Below are positions 9,195-18,013 of a stretch of DNA of 64,000 nucleotides, one piece after another. The notes under the pieces were generated by a model that worked only from the letters and a program-made list of their open reading frames with translations, was not told where the DNA came from and ran no database searches. Where the stretch lies: NCBI GenBank assembly GCA_024276995.1, contig JAJRWB010000011.1, positions 1-64,000 of the forward strand, given 5' to 3'. Position 1 is the stretch's first letter. Each line of letters opens with the position of its first letter. Origin of the DNA: Candidatus Eiseniibacteriota bacterium (lineage in GTDB: Bacteria > Orphanbacterota > Orphanbacteria > Orphanbacterales > Orphanbacteraceae). The position numbers and the translations under genes are program-made.

Positions 9195-9321
9195 GCCCCA
9201 TTGACAGCGACACGACGAGAAAAGTCACATCAGCACGCGCGGCGGGCACACCCGGGCTGCGGCGCCGCAACCGGTTGCGGGAAAAGGTGTTGCGGTTTCC
9301 GGTTCGAGGCGTGCCCCCCGG

Positions 9322-10140
9322 TCAGCTATTGCGGCGGCGGAGGAACGCGCAGTTGGAGACGGCGATCCGCCGGCCATCTTGTTCGATGATCGTGCTGAGC
9401 GGTGTGATCGCCCGTAGGGTTCCCGATGCGCCGTCGAGGTCGATCTCGTCGCCCACGCGAAAGACCTTCCGCGCATAGAAACCGGCTACGATATTCCGGG
9501 TGATCTCCCGGGTTCCGAGACCGAACGACAGCGCGAGGGCGAGGACGAAACCGCCGAAGATGATGAGGACCACCGCGTTGACGAGCTGCATATCGATCCG
9601 CAACTGGGCGATCGCCATGACGGCGACGACGAAGAAGATAAGTCCCGAAATGAGCCGGCCGAGCATGGGCGCGTACTCCACCCCCGATTCGCCCGCGGCA
9701 TGGGTCACCGCCCTCCCGGTGAAACGGCCGATCGTGCTGCCGAGAAGAATGATGATCACCGCCGCCACGAGGCTCGGCAGATACGCGAAGAACGCGGCGA
9801 TCATGTTGCTGATCTCCACCATGCCGGCCACCTGTGCGGCGGTTTTGAAGAAAAACACCATGAGCAGGTAGAAGACGAGCTTCGGCAGCCAGACAGCGGG
9901 CGTATCCTTCAGGCTGAGCCGTTCGAGGGAGTCGCTGATCCCCGCCTTCTCGAGCAACGAATCGATACGGATCCTGTCGAGGAGCGAAGAGAGCGTTTTC
10001 TGCAAAATGCGCGCCCCCACCCAGCCGATGAGGATGACCACGAACGCGGTGAGAAGCCTAGGGAGAAACTCGGTAATCCCGCGGATGATATTGCTGAAGA
10101 TATCGATCAGAACGATGCCGAGATCGAAGTCACCGCTCAT
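9322..10140 (-). CDS. Mechanosensitive ion channel family protein with extra N-terminal TM helices
   Basis: 272 aa from ATG 10140, which overlaps the stop of the preceding small gene and has AAGGAGGATCCGGA before it. It has about five membrane helices: LPRLLTAFVVILIGWVGARI, LPKLVFYLLMVFFFKTAAQV, LPSLVAAVIIILLGSTIGR, LISGLIFFVVAVMAIAQL and the pore-like VVLIIFGGFVLALALSFGLG. A short beta-domain follows (FRVGDEIDLDGASGTLRAI). This is the CmpX/TM-helix-repeat branch of the MscS superfamily, truncated after the beta-domain, so it lacks the large MscS cytoplasmic cage. Translational coupling to an ECF sigma factor and a small protein suggests that the three work together in envelope-stress sensing. 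Confidence 0.85.
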   Translation of the reverse strand: MSGDFDLGIVLIDIFSNIIRGITEFLPRLLTAFVVILIGWVGARILQKTLSSLLDRIRIDSLLEKAGISDSLERLSLKDTPAVWLPKLVFYLLMVFFFKTAAQVAGMVEISNMIAAFFAYLPSLVAAVIIILLGSTIGRFTGRAVTHAAGESGVEYAPMLGRLISGLIFFVVAVMAIAQLRIDMQLVNAVVLIIFGGFVLALALSFGLGTREITRNIVAGFYARKVFRVGDEIDLDGASGTLRAITPLSTIIEQDGRRIAVSNCAFLRRRNS

Positions 10141-10400
10141 TCCGGATCCTCCTTCGCCGGGGGTTTTCCTCCGGTTATGATGTGGGTGATGATGTTCCAG
10201 TACTCGCGCAGCAACGTTCCCACGCCGAACCACGAGAAACCGATCGTTTCCACGACAAGGACTTTTCGCTCGATCGCGCGGATGGCACGGTCGACGAAAC
10301 CGGGCCGTGCCTCCTCGGTAAGCCCGGCAAGTTGCACGATCGGCGGCCCCGGATCGATTTCCGCCGCGTCTTCATCGCCGCGAGACGGCCGATCGTTCAT
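10137..10400 (-). CDS. 87-residue protein coupled to an ECF sigma factor; possible membrane-associated partner
   Basis: 87 aa with no recognised domain. The N-terminus is acidic (RGDEDAAEIDPG). The central part (about residues 46-77; KVLVVETIGFSWFGVGTLL then YWNIITHIITGG) is hydrophobic and aromatic enough to be one membrane segment or a strong amphipathic helix. Both ends overlap neighbours by four bases: its ATG lies in the sigma factor stop (10397-10400) and its TGA in the channel start (10137-10140). Genes in this position are often anti-sigma factors, but there is no zinc-binding HxxxCxxC motif, so that role is only a guess from position. Confidence 0.7.
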   Translation of the reverse strand: MNDRPSRGDEDAAEIDPGPPIVQLAGLTEEARPGFVDRAIRAIERKVLVVETIGFSWFGVGTLLREYWNIITHIITGGKPPAKEDPE

Positions 10401-11026
10401 CGGTCGTCCCCCCGCGACGCGCCGGCGCTCTCGTCGCCGTCTCCGTCATACAGGGAACGGAAGAGTTCGCGCCCCCGCTTGATTCTCATTTTTGTCGCCG
10501 AAAGACCGATCCCCAAACGATCGGCGACTTCCCGGTAGGAAAAGCCGTCGACATCGCAAAGCACCAGGGGGATGCGCAGCGTGTCGGGAAGGCGGTCGAG
10601 GACGGCCCGGATCCGATCTCTTTCGAAGCGGCGGTCCACGGCGCCTTGGCCGGCCACCTTCAACGATTCCTCGGATGACATCGCCGGGTCGTCGACATCG
10701 ACGAAGACGCGCCCCCGGTTTTTCCTGAGGAAGTTGAGACAGTGGTTCACCTTGATCCGTTGGAGCCATGTGCGGAAGAGGGAGCGCCCCTCTAACTTCG
10801 GAAGGGCGAAATACGTCTTGACGAACACTTCTTGGGCGAGATCCTGGGCGTCGTCGGGCGAACCGGTGATGTGGCGGCAGTTCGCAAGAACCCGGCCCTG
10901 GTGGCGACGGAGGAGTTCCTCGTAATGGCTGTGATCGCCGGGCAGCGCGGATCGGGCCGCGGCGACCAATTCTTCGTCGGATCTTTCATCGCAATCGCCC
11001 AAGCGTTCCTCCTCGAGACAGAGCAT
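10397..11026 (-). CDS. ECF-type RNA polymerase sigma-70 factor
   Basis: 209 aa from ATG 11026 (GAAAGGG 8 bases upstream; a GTG at 11035 is possible). Region 2 is clear: YEELLRRHQGRVLANCRHITG, then DDAQDLAQEVFVKTYFALPKL and RTWLQRIKVNHCLNFLRK. Region 4 contains LPDTLRIPLVLCDVDGFSYREVADRLGIGLSATKMRIKRGRELF, the usual helix-turn-helix that reads -35 elements. It is a group 4 sigma factor closest in style to RpoE/SigW. It heads a translationally coupled trio with the 87-residue gene and a mechanosensitive channel, so tension or osmotic stress is a plausible signal (inference). Confidence 0.93.
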   Translation of the reverse strand: MLCLEEERLGDCDERSDEELVAAARSALPGDHSHYEELLRRHQGRVLANCRHITGSPDDAQDLAQEVFVKTYFALPKLEGRSLFRTWLQRIKVNHCLNFLRKNRGRVFVDVDDPAMSSEESLKVAGQGAVDRRFERDRIRAVLDRLPDTLRIPLVLCDVDGFSYREVADRLGIGLSATKMRIKRGRELFRSLYDGDGDESAGASRGDDR

Positions 11027-11142
11027 AGACGACACCCTTTCGCTGTCAAGATCGATACTCTCCGCCGCTGCGGGCGGATTCGTCGTCGCGTTACCTGGAC
11101 AGCGAACAGGCGGCCAAAGTCACAGGAAGACGGTGGCGGGCG

Positions 11143-11559
11143 CTATTCAAGGTGGGAACGGATGTCCTGTGCTAGGCGGACGAGGGCGTCGCCGCCGGAA
11201 GCGCGCGGTTTCCAGCCGATGCCGAGCCCGTCGCCGCCCGGCTCCTTCGGAATAATATGGAAGTGCACGTGCATCACTTCCTGGTGGGCGGCCGACCCGT
11301 TGTTCTGGAGAATGTTGTACGCCGTCGCGCCGGTGGCCTTCATCACCGCCCGGGCGATCGCCGGGAGCACCCCCCCGACGGCGGCGGCCGACTCGGCCGA
11401 AAGACGGTCGATCGTTTCGGCCGGCTCTTTCGGTATCACCAGTGTGTGCCCGGCGCTCAAGGGGTTGATATCGAGAAACGCGAGCACCGCGTCATCTTCG
11501 TACACTTTATGACACGGAATTTCGCCGCTCAGAATCTTCGTAAAGATCGTCCCGGGCAA
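11143..11559 (-). CDS. HIT-family nucleotide hydrolase (histidine triad protein)
   Basis: 138 aa starting at TTG 11559, chosen because AGGAGG lies 8 bases upstream and the conserved N-terminus (TIFTKILSGEIPCHKVYEDD) begins immediately. The histidine triad is HVHFHI, preceded by YNILQNNGSAAHQEVMH; this is the Hint/HinT branch that hydrolyses purine nucleoside phosphoramidates and aminoacyl-AMPs. The length is slightly above the usual 110-120 aa because of the C-terminal tail. It lies 13 bases downstream of rpmG and shares its promoter. Confidence 0.93.
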   Translation of the reverse strand: MPGTIFTKILSGEIPCHKVYEDDAVLAFLDINPLSAGHTLVIPKEPAETIDRLSAESAAAVGGVLPAIARAVMKATGATAYNILQNNGSAAHQEVMHVHFHIIPKEPGGDGLGIGWKPRASGGDALVRLAQDIRSHLE

Positions 11560-11572
11560 TCGACGAGCCCTC

Positions 11573-11752
11573 CTAGCGGATCTCCTTGTGGACCGTGTGA
11601 CGCCGGAGGCTCGGATTGTATTTCTTCAGCTCCAGGCGCTCGGGGTTCTTCTGCTTGTTCTTCGTGGTGATGTATCTCGAGGGGGACGCCCCCTCCTTGC
11701 GCGCTTCCGTACACTCGAGCGTGATACGGACGCGGGCTCCTTTCTTTGCCAC
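11573..11752 (-). CDS. rpmG: 50S ribosomal protein L33
   Basis: 59 aa from GTG 11752, with AAGGAG six bases upstream. The sequence is recognisable as bL33: [17 protein letters not shown], then [23 protein letters not shown] and [10 protein letters not shown]. The two CxxC pairs of zinc-binding L33 are missing (KYNP in place of KYCP), so this is the zinc-independent C-minus form. rpmG is usually followed by secE-nusG; here it is followed by a HIT gene instead, so this is a non-standard location. The gene is too short and too embedded in an open upstream frame to be found by length alone. Confidence 0.95.
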   Translation of the reverse strand: MAKKGARVRITLECTEARKEGASPSRYITTKNKQKNPERLELKKYNPSLRRHTVHKEIR

Positions 11753-11806
11753 GAGGGGCTCCTTCTTGCGGCCCGCCTCGAGGGCGGGACAGGGGTTCAA
11801 TCCCTG

Positions 11807-11835
11807 AGTATAGCTTGAAGGGGCCTTCGACTCAA
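11807..11835 (-). promoter_or_regulatory. Sigma-70-type promoter of rpmG-HIT
   Basis: On the minus strand TTGAGT (11830-11835) and TATACT (11807-11812) are separated by exactly 17 bases. This is the best housekeeping promoter I see in the window, and fits a ribosomal-protein gene. The transcript would start near 11800 and its leader contains two inverted repeats, CAGGG/CCCTG at about 11790-11806 and CCCGCC/GGCGGG at about 11772-11788, before the GTG at 11752. Confidence 0.7.
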
Positions 11836-11909
11836 CCCCCCGGCGACGGTGGTGATCGGTGTGTGGGGCGTTGTCTTTCCGGGGGGCGATATGGTAGGCT
11901 TGCAGCACC

Positions 11910-14363
11910 ATGCCCCCTGTTATTCTCAGCCCGCTTACGGCCGGAGAGGCCGCCGGTCCCCCCGCGACCGCCGGAATACTGCGCTCCGCCGCCACCGTTG
12001 CAACACTTCTCGCCCTTTCCGTCCTCCCGGCCGGGGCGCACCACCCCCACGACGTGATCAATTCGTTCGCCCTCTCCCCCCGGTTTGCCGCCGACCATAC
12101 CCTTTTCGCGGCGTCGGCGGGATCACTCAACCTCTTCCTGGTCAGCCGGGACGGCGGCTACACGTGGGAAAGCTCGCGGGCCGGGCTACGGGGTCCGGAA
12201 GTTTTCGACATGGTCTGGGTCGAGGATGGAAAAGGAGGCACCCGGGCGATCGCCGCTCTCGGCGGCATGGGCGTCGAGGTGTCGGTGGACGGCGGCGGAC
12301 AGTGGCGCCCCCTCCCGATCGGCCGGCAGGTCTATCTCCTCGCCGTTCCCGATGAGCGCGCCCCGGACGGCGGTGTCCTCCTCCTGGCCGGCGGGCGCGA
12401 CGTTTATCTCTCCTATGACGGCGGGACGACCGCGCGCAGGAAGATGCGCGTGTCGAAGGAAGAGCAACCGGTCGCCGCCATCGCCCTTTCTCCGGGATTC
12501 GTTCACGATTCGACCCTGGCGGTTGCGGCGGATGGGAATGCACTGTTTATGAGCTTCGATGCCGGCGAGTCGTGGCGTCGCGTGGAACTCCCTTCTCCCG
12601 CCAGGGGAATCACCTTCTCGAATCGGTTCGCCGAAGACCGGACCATCTGGCTCGCCACGTTCGGATCGGGCGTTCTCGTTTCCACCGATGCCGGCGAATC
12701 GTTCGTCCCCGCCGCGACCGGGTTGAACGATCCCTATGTGAATGAGGTCGCCCTCGCGCCGATGCCGGACGGCGCCGTCCATCTCGCCGCCGCCACCCGT
12801 GACAGCGGCCTGTACCTCTCGGGCGACGGGGGGGGGTCGTGGAAACGAACGCCTCTCGAGGTGAAGAAGACATGGCAGACCGATAACCACTACACGTCGG
12901 CGAAATTCTCCCCCGGCTACCCCGGCGACGGGACGATCTTCTGCGGAACGTACGAGGGGCTCAACGTGTCGAACGATGACGGGAGGACGTGGAGGGAATG
13001 CAACATCACGCCCACCCGGATGGGGCGGCGGATCGCGTTTTCTCCTTCGTTCGGCGAAGACGGTACGATTTTCGGAAGCGGGTACGGGGAGCAGATCGCC
13101 GTGAGCCGGGACGGCGGGGAAACGTGGGAGTTTCGGAATCGCGACTTCAAGGGGTATGGCTGTTACGCGGTGGCGATTTCCCCCGATTTCGCCGCCGATT
13201 CGATCGCCATCGTCGGCATGGGCGGCGGGATTCGCCGCTCCACGAACGGCGGGCGGGATTGGTCGGTGATCACTTTCAATCACATTGTGGAGAAGGAGTT
13301 CGGCTACGAACTCTCTCCCACGTACGGCGTCACTTTCTCGCCCGATTTCGCGCGGGACCACACCGTTTTCGCGACATGCAACCGGGGCGAAGTTTTCCGC
13401 TCCATCGACGGCGGCGCCACGTGGGAGACCCTTCCCCGGGTGGCGAAGCGGCTGAAGAGGGTGGCCCTCTCTCCCGGGTTTCGATCGAACCGGACGCTTT
13501 ACGCCGGCGGTGCCGGCATCTACCGCTCCACCGACGGTGGCGATTATTTCGAAGGGCCGATCACGGAGAGAAGTCTCTGGCGCTCCGGGCTCTTCCTTCC
13601 GCCCGATTTCGACGAAAAAGGTGAAATGTTCGCTATTTTCACCGTGAATGGCTTGATGCGTTCCACCGACCGGGGCGTTTCCTGGACACCGTGCAACCCG
13701 GGACCGAACGGCGGCTATTTCACGTCGTGGCTCGCCCTTTCCCCCGATTTCACGAGGACCGGAACGATGGTGGCCGCCACCCTCGGCGGCGGCATCTACC
13801 GGACCGATGACCGCGGCGTCTCGTGGCACAGGATCACACCGCCCGACAGCCCGATCCGCGGTGTGTTCAGCCTCGATCTTTCGCCGGAGTTTCCAACGGA
13901 CTCCACCATCGCCGTCGGGACGTACCAGGGGTTTTGGATCTCCAGGAACGCCGGCGCGTCGTGGGAGCATGTCACGCGGCGCGAAGTGTACGATGACGAG
14001 CGCGCGCCGTGGATCTTCCGCGGCGAATGGTCCCGAAGCCGCGAAAAGGGGTCGATCAACTACTGGGTGCACCGATCCGAGCGGCACGGCGACGAGGCGG
14101 AGCTGTCGTTCAACGGTATCGGGGTCCGCCTCTTTTTCGCCGTCGGCCCCCGGTACGGCACGGCCGAGCTTTCCCTCGACGGCGAGCCGTGGAAGACGAT
14201 CGACTGTGCCGCCGCGGCGGAGGCGTCGGGGAGAATGCTCGCCGAATCGGGCCCTCTGGCCGCCGGCTATCACACCGTCGTGATCCGCGTGCGGCGCGAA
14301 CCGGGCCGACCCGGCGCCGGGACGCGCATCGGCGTGGACGGTGCCGAAGTGACATTCCGTTGA
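11910..14363 (+). CDS. Secreted Asp-box (BNR/sortilin-like) repeat beta-propeller protein
   Basis: 817 aa with a signal peptide (hydrophobic stretch about residues 28-42, then GAHHPHDV). The body is built of about fourteen Asp-box motifs of the form S-x-D-x-G-x-x-W (for example [32 protein letters not shown]), each followed by a strand with LSPxF and xxDxTI/F. This is the pattern of sortilin/VPS10-like or HCF136-like propellers. The last 110 or so residues form a separate beta-sandwich ([12 protein letters not shown] ... [13 protein letters not shown]) like the carbohydrate- or ligand-binding module found at the end of many secreted bacterial proteins. No catalytic sialidase residues (FRIP box) are visible, so it is more likely a binding or scaffold protein than an enzyme. 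Confidence 0.85.
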   Translation: MPPVILSPLTAGEAAGPPATAGILRSAATVATLLALSVLPAGAHHPHDVINSFALSPRFAADHTLFAASAGSLNLFLVSRDGGYTWESSRAGLRGPEVFDMVWVEDGKGGTRAIAALGGMGVEVSVDGGGQWRPLPIGRQVYLLAVPDERAPDGGVLLLAGGRDVYLSYDGGTTARRKMRVSKEEQPVAAIALSPGFVHDSTLAVAADGNALFMSFDAGESWRRVELPSPARGITFSNRFAEDRTIWLATFGSGVLVSTDAGESFVPAATGLNDPYVNEVALAPMPDGAVHLAAATRDSGLYLSGDGGGSWKRTPLEVKKTWQTDNHYTSAKFSPGYPGDGTIFCGTYEGLNVSNDDGRTWRECNITPTRMGRRIAFSPSFGEDGTIFGSGYGEQIAVSRDGGETWEFRNRDFKGYGCYAVAISPDFAADSIAIVGMGGGIRRSTNGGRDWSVITFNHIVEKEFGYELSPTYGVTFSPDFARDHTVFATCNRGEVFRSIDGGATWETLPRVAKRLKRVALSPGFRSNRTLYAGGAGIYRSTDGGDYFEGPITERSLWRSGLFLPPDFDEKGEMFAIFTVNGLMRSTDRGVSWTPCNPGPNGGYFTSWLALSPDFTRTGTMVAATLGGGIYRTDDRGVSWHRITPPDSPIRGVFSLDLSPEFPTDSTIAVGTYQGFWISRNAGASWEHVTRREVYDDERAPWIFRGEWSRSREKGSINYWVHRSERHGDEAELSFNGIGVRLFFAVGPRYGTAELSLDGEPWKTIDCAAAAEASGRMLAESGPLAAGYHTVVIRVRREPGRPGAGTRIGVDGAEVTFR

Positions 14364-14506
14364 GTCCGACGACGGATGGAGGCCGTCGCGAAAACATTCC
14401 CGCCCCCCCGGGTCGTCCCCGCAGCTCCGCATGAATCGCCCGGGCAAGTAGACGCCGTCGCCGTCCGGGGCGGTTCTTCCTGAAAAACCCGAAGGAGGGC
14501 GGTCTT

Positions 14507-16870
14507 GTGAATGGACGAACGGCTGATCGCGAAATCCGATTCACGTACGTTGAAACGGCGATCATCACTCTCTCGATCGCCATGCTCATGTTCGAAATCC
14601 TTCAGACGATCACCATCTCGCTCCAGGCGTTTCAGCACAATGCGTTCCTGGTGATCTCCTTCTGCCTCATGGGCCTGGGTGGCGGTGGGTCGCTGGCGAC
14701 GATGATGGGGAAGCGAAGCGATGTCGACCCGGTTCAGGTGATGTGGTGGAGCGCATTCCTATTCAGCCTGACGCTGGCGGTCACCGCGATCGCCGCCAGC
14801 CGGACGGTTTCCCTTCCGCTCCTGATCATCTTCGGCTTCATCCCGTACATCTTTGCCGGCCTTTTTCTCGCCTTTCTTTTCCGCGCCTGGCCGGAGAGGG
14901 CGAACCGCTCGTACTTTCTGAATCTCGTCGGTTCCGGTATCGGCTGTCTCGGTCTCGTGTGGTTGTTGAACGGAACGGGCGACGCCGCCCTCGTCATTCT
15001 CTTCGTGGCGGCGCTCGCGATGTCGGCCGCCGTCTTGCTCGGCGCGGCCCTCCCGAAGAGAAGGGTTCTCCTTCCCCTCGTGGCGATGGCGCTTCTTCTG
15101 CTCGCGATACCCTTCCGGGGGAACCTGTTCCTCTTCCCGCCCGCGCCGAGCAAGGGGATGGGGATTCTCGTGAACCAGCCGGGCGTCGAAACGAACGTGT
15201 CGTGGTCGAAGTGGGGTTATCTCGGGCGGCTCGACGTGGTGAAGATCCTCGACGGGATCGAGAACTTCCCCCATGTTCGTTCCGTCGCCCTGCAGGCCGA
15301 CATGGACGCCGGGTGCGACGTGGCGATCCTCTTCGCCGCCGCGGGCAACTGGACGGCGGCGATCGATTTCAAGGGGAACGCCGAGTTCCGTGATCGATTC
15401 GTCCGGGACGCGCTCTATTCCGCTCCGTATATCGTGACCGACGAACCGGACGTGTTGAACATCGGGTTCGGAGGCGGGGTCGACATTTTTCTCGCCCTCC
15501 AGAACGGGGCCCGCTCGGTGACGGGCGTCGACATCAATCCGCTCATGGTCGAGGCGGGGAGGAAGGGGCTGCCCGGCTACTATTCCGATTTCTATAACGA
15601 TCCGAGGCTCGATGTTCGAATCATGGACGGCAGAACCTTCGTGAAGAGCACCAAGAAGAAGTTCGATGCCATCACGATGACGGCGGTCGACACGGGAGAG
15701 TTGCTCCACTCGAACGCCAAGGTAAACCTCGAGGGCTACCTGTACACACAGGAGGCGTTCGACGATTATCTCGATGTGCTGAAGGACGGCGGCTTCATCT
15801 ATGTTCATCGCCCCTATCGGGAGATGATGCGCCTCGCGGTGACCGGGATCAAGGCCCTGCGCCGGGCCGGCGTGGAGCATCCGGAAAACCATGTCGCCGT
15901 TCTCGGCCGGGATATTTCAACCGCCGTCTGGGGGAGTGTTCTGATCGGCAAGAAAGCGCTCACCGGGGAACAGCAGCAGGTTCTCCGGGAAACGTATGCC
16001 GGCCGGATCTCGTATCTTCCCGCCGACGGGGGAAGCGACGAGCGCTTTTCGAGGTTCTTCGCCGCCGTCGCCGCCGGAAAAGAAGACGAGTACCTCTCGA
16101 CGCTCCCGTACAACCTCGAGCCGGTGACCGACGACTCTCCCTTCTTCTACCGGTTCGGCCGAAGCAGGAACGGTCTCATGGTGAACGCTTTCTTCCTCCG
16201 CCTTCTCATCATGGTGGGGGCGATCGCATTGGCGCTGATCATTCTTCCCCTCGTCGGCACCGTCCCCGGCGGAGAAGGAATATCGATGAACCTGTTGCGC
16301 ACGCTCCTCTATTTCGGTGCGATCGGGTGCGGCTTCATGCTCATCGAGATCTGCCTGATCCAGAAACTCGTTCTCTTCCTGGGACACCCCTCCTACTCGG
16401 TGACGGTGACCCTCTTCGCCATCCTGATCTTTTCCGGGTTGGGGAGCATCTTCGGGCGGCGGTTCGACGCCCGAAGCAGGCGAACGGCCTTCATCATATG
16501 GGTTCCGATTCTCGCGGCCGCGGTTCTCTACGCCTCGGGAATCGCGCCGCTCCTCGACGGCGTGCGGGTGGATTCCTTGTGGGCGCGGTTCGTTCTCGTG
16601 GTCTTGCTTCTTGCGCCGGGCAGTTTCTTCATGGGTATGCCGTTCCCGACGATGATCCGGCAGATGCAGGGCGAGAGGGAGTCGCTCATCCTATGGGCGT
16701 GGGGAGTCAACTCGTTTCTGTCGGTGGCGGCATCGATCCTTACGATCATCCTGGCGATGGAAATCGGCTTCTCGCGGGTGCTCTACCTCGGCGGAGCGTT
16801 CTACGTCCTGGCGTTCGTGATGTTCCTGTTGTCGATCCGACCGAAACGGGCGGCGGAAAATACTTCTTGA
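14507..16870 (+). CDS. Polytopic membrane protein with spermidine-synthase-like methyltransferase-fold domain
   Basis: 787 aa from GTG 14507 with GAAGGAGGG upstream. About six hydrophobic segments in residues 15-210 are followed by a soluble domain (about 225-560). That domain has the SAM/decarboxy-SAM fold motif LNIGFGGGVDIFLALQNGARSVTGVDI and the late motif VTDDSPFFY, both typical of membrane-fused SpeE-like proteins. Seven or so further helices occupy about 560-780. True aminopropyltransferase activity is unproven for this subgroup, and an electron-transport or lipid role is possible. It precedes the half-SecY-like gene by 52 bases, with a hairpin between. Confidence 0.85.
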   Translation: MNGRTADREIRFTYVETAIITLSIAMLMFEILQTITISLQAFQHNAFLVISFCLMGLGGGGSLATMMGKRSDVDPVQVMWWSAFLFSLTLAVTAIAASRTVSLPLLIIFGFIPYIFAGLFLAFLFRAWPERANRSYFLNLVGSGIGCLGLVWLLNGTGDAALVILFVAALAMSAAVLLGAALPKRRVLLPLVAMALLLLAIPFRGNLFLFPPAPSKGMGILVNQPGVETNVSWSKWGYLGRLDVVKILDGIENFPHVRSVALQADMDAGCDVAILFAAAGNWTAAIDFKGNAEFRDRFVRDALYSAPYIVTDEPDVLNIGFGGGVDIFLALQNGARSVTGVDINPLMVEAGRKGLPGYYSDFYNDPRLDVRIMDGRTFVKSTKKKFDAITMTAVDTGELLHSNAKVNLEGYLYTQEAFDDYLDVLKDGGFIYVHRPYREMMRLAVTGIKALRRAGVEHPENHVAVLGRDISTAVWGSVLIGKKALTGEQQQVLRETYAGRISYLPADGGSDERFSRFFAAVAAGKEDEYLSTLPYNLEPVTDDSPFFYRFGRSRNGLMVNAFFLRLLIMVGAIALALIILPLVGTVPGGEGISMNLLRTLLYFGAIGCGFMLIEICLIQKLVLFLGHPSYSVTVTLFAILIFSGLGSIFGRRFDARSRRTAFIIWVPILAAAVLYASGIAPLLDGVRVDSLWARFVLVVLLLAPGSFFMGMPFPTMIRQMQGERESLILWAWGVNSFLSVAASILTIILAMEIGFSRVLYLGGAFYVLAFVMFLLSIRPKRAAENTS

Positions 16871-16881
16871 ACGAATCTCGA

Positions 16882-16914
16882 CCCCGGTAAATACTTAATG
16901 TGTATCTTCCGGGG
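16882..16914 (+). promoter_or_regulatory. Intercistronic hairpin covering the ribosome binding region of the SecY-like gene
   Basis: CCCCGG at 16882-16887 pairs with CCGGGG at 16909-16914, and ATAC (16891-16894) pairs with GTAT (16902-16905), leaving two small mismatches. The 3' arm overlaps the G-rich stretch that serves as the Shine-Dalgarno sequence for the GTG at 16923. No T-tract follows, so it is not a simple terminator. It may hide the ribosome site or stabilise the upstream transcript. Confidence 0.5.
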
Positions 16915-16922
16915 GGTGGTTC

Positions 16923-18005
16923 GTGGCTCGACCGGATACTCTCTTCCTCGTGATCTGTCCGTCGTGTGACGCGGAACTCGAGCTGGACGCGGAGGAAGAG
17001 AGGCGCGGGTCGTTCATCTGTCCGGTCTGCGGCGCCGGCATGGCGGTCCCCGACGCAAAAACGGAAGAGGTCAATCCGGCGACGATAGAAGCGGGCGTGG
17101 ACCGTCCCACGCCGACACGCGCTTTTCGGCGGAGGATCTGGCTGAGCGCCGGGTTCGCTCTCTTCCTTATCCTCGGGCGTTCGATCCCCCTTCCCGGGAG
17201 CGGGACGATCGACAGCGGAGGATTCTTCTTCACCTTCGGCCTGTTTTCGTGGCCTACCGTGACGAGTTCGCTTTTCGCCTTCCACGTCGACCCCTACATC
17301 ACCATGGCTGCGGTGCTCGTTCTCCTCTGCGCGATTCTACCGCCGTTGCGGCGGCTTCGCGACGGGTCGTCCGCGGAACGTCTTCGCTTCGAAAGGATCA
17401 TCTTCGCCGGAACGATTCCGATCACGTTCTGTTCCGGTGTCTGGTTCAGCGTAAAGCAGCAATGGATAAGACATCCATGGCAAACGGATTTCGTATTCGA
17501 CGGAAACGCCATGCTTCTTTGGGGTGTCTACCGGGCGCTCCTTGTTCCGGCCGTTCTCTTTCCGCTCCTTCTCGTCTCCCTTCGACCGGTCATGCTGGAC
17601 GCCTTCGGCCTCCGTTCGCCGCTCGTCTTTCTCCTGGGTGTGACGATCCCCGTATTGGTGGCGATCGTGATACACGTGTTCGACCGGATTCGAGCCGAGG
17701 GATGGCTCAGCCGGGAGAAATCGGAACGATTCGCCGAGGGAAGGACGGTGCGTTCCTGTGAGACCGAATTCGAGGCGAAGCTCGCCCTCTGGAGGCTCGA
17801 TGAAGCCGGGATCGAGGGCATCGTCCGGTGCGACAGGGCGATCACCATCACCGGGACCGCGTTTTTCTGGTCGGTTTCGAAGCCGCGCTTCCCGAGCCTG
17901 GCGATCCACAGAGGCCTCGGGATGGGGGGGGTGGAGTTGGTCGTGGCCGAAGAGGACGAGGAGAAGGCGAAGAAGATACTGGCGGAATACCCGCCGCGGC
18001 CGTGA
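16923..18005 (+). CDS. Zinc ribbon / half-SecY-like / DUF2007 fusion protein
   Basis: 360 aa with three parts. Residues 12-36 form a zinc ribbon (C12-P-S-C15 and C33-P-V-C36). Residues about 70-262 hold five hydrophobic segments that follow the N-terminal half of SecY. RRIWLSAGFALFLILGRSIPLPG corresponds to SecY TM1 and its IPxPG motif (88-92), SLFAFHVDPYIT (123-127) to ALGIMPYI at TM2, LPPLRRLRDGSSAERLRFERI to the SecY loop after TM2, and two later helices to TM4 and TM5. Residues about 270-357 are a DUF2007-type domain (ETEFEAKLALWRLDEAGIEG ... EEDEEKAKKIL). The second SecY half is missing. Function is unknown; a protein-conducting role cannot be assumed. Confidence 0.8.
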   Translation: MARPDTLFLVICPSCDAELELDAEEERRGSFICPVCGAGMAVPDAKTEEVNPATIEAGVDRPTPTRAFRRRIWLSAGFALFLILGRSIPLPGSGTIDSGGFFFTFGLFSWPTVTSSLFAFHVDPYITMAAVLVLLCAILPPLRRLRDGSSAERLRFERIIFAGTIPITFCSGVWFSVKQQWIRHPWQTDFVFDGNAMLLWGVYRALLVPAVLFPLLLVSLRPVMLDAFGLRSPLVFLLGVTIPVLVAIVIHVFDRIRAEGWLSREKSERFAEGRTVRSCETEFEAKLALWRLDEAGIEGIVRCDRAITITGTAFFWSVSKPRFPSLAIHRGLGMGGVELVVAEEDEEKAKKILAEYPPRP

Positions 18006-18013
18006 CCGGAGGC

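Noticed and set aside
11791-11806. tRNA-like T-arm (GGGGTTCAATCCC) upstream of rpmG
   Set aside because: No acceptor, D or anticodon stems can be built around it on either strand, and it overlaps the rpmG leader just after a good promoter.
11910-14363. Active sialidase
   Set aside because: Asp boxes alone do not make a sialidase. The FRIP motif and the arginine triad are not visible.
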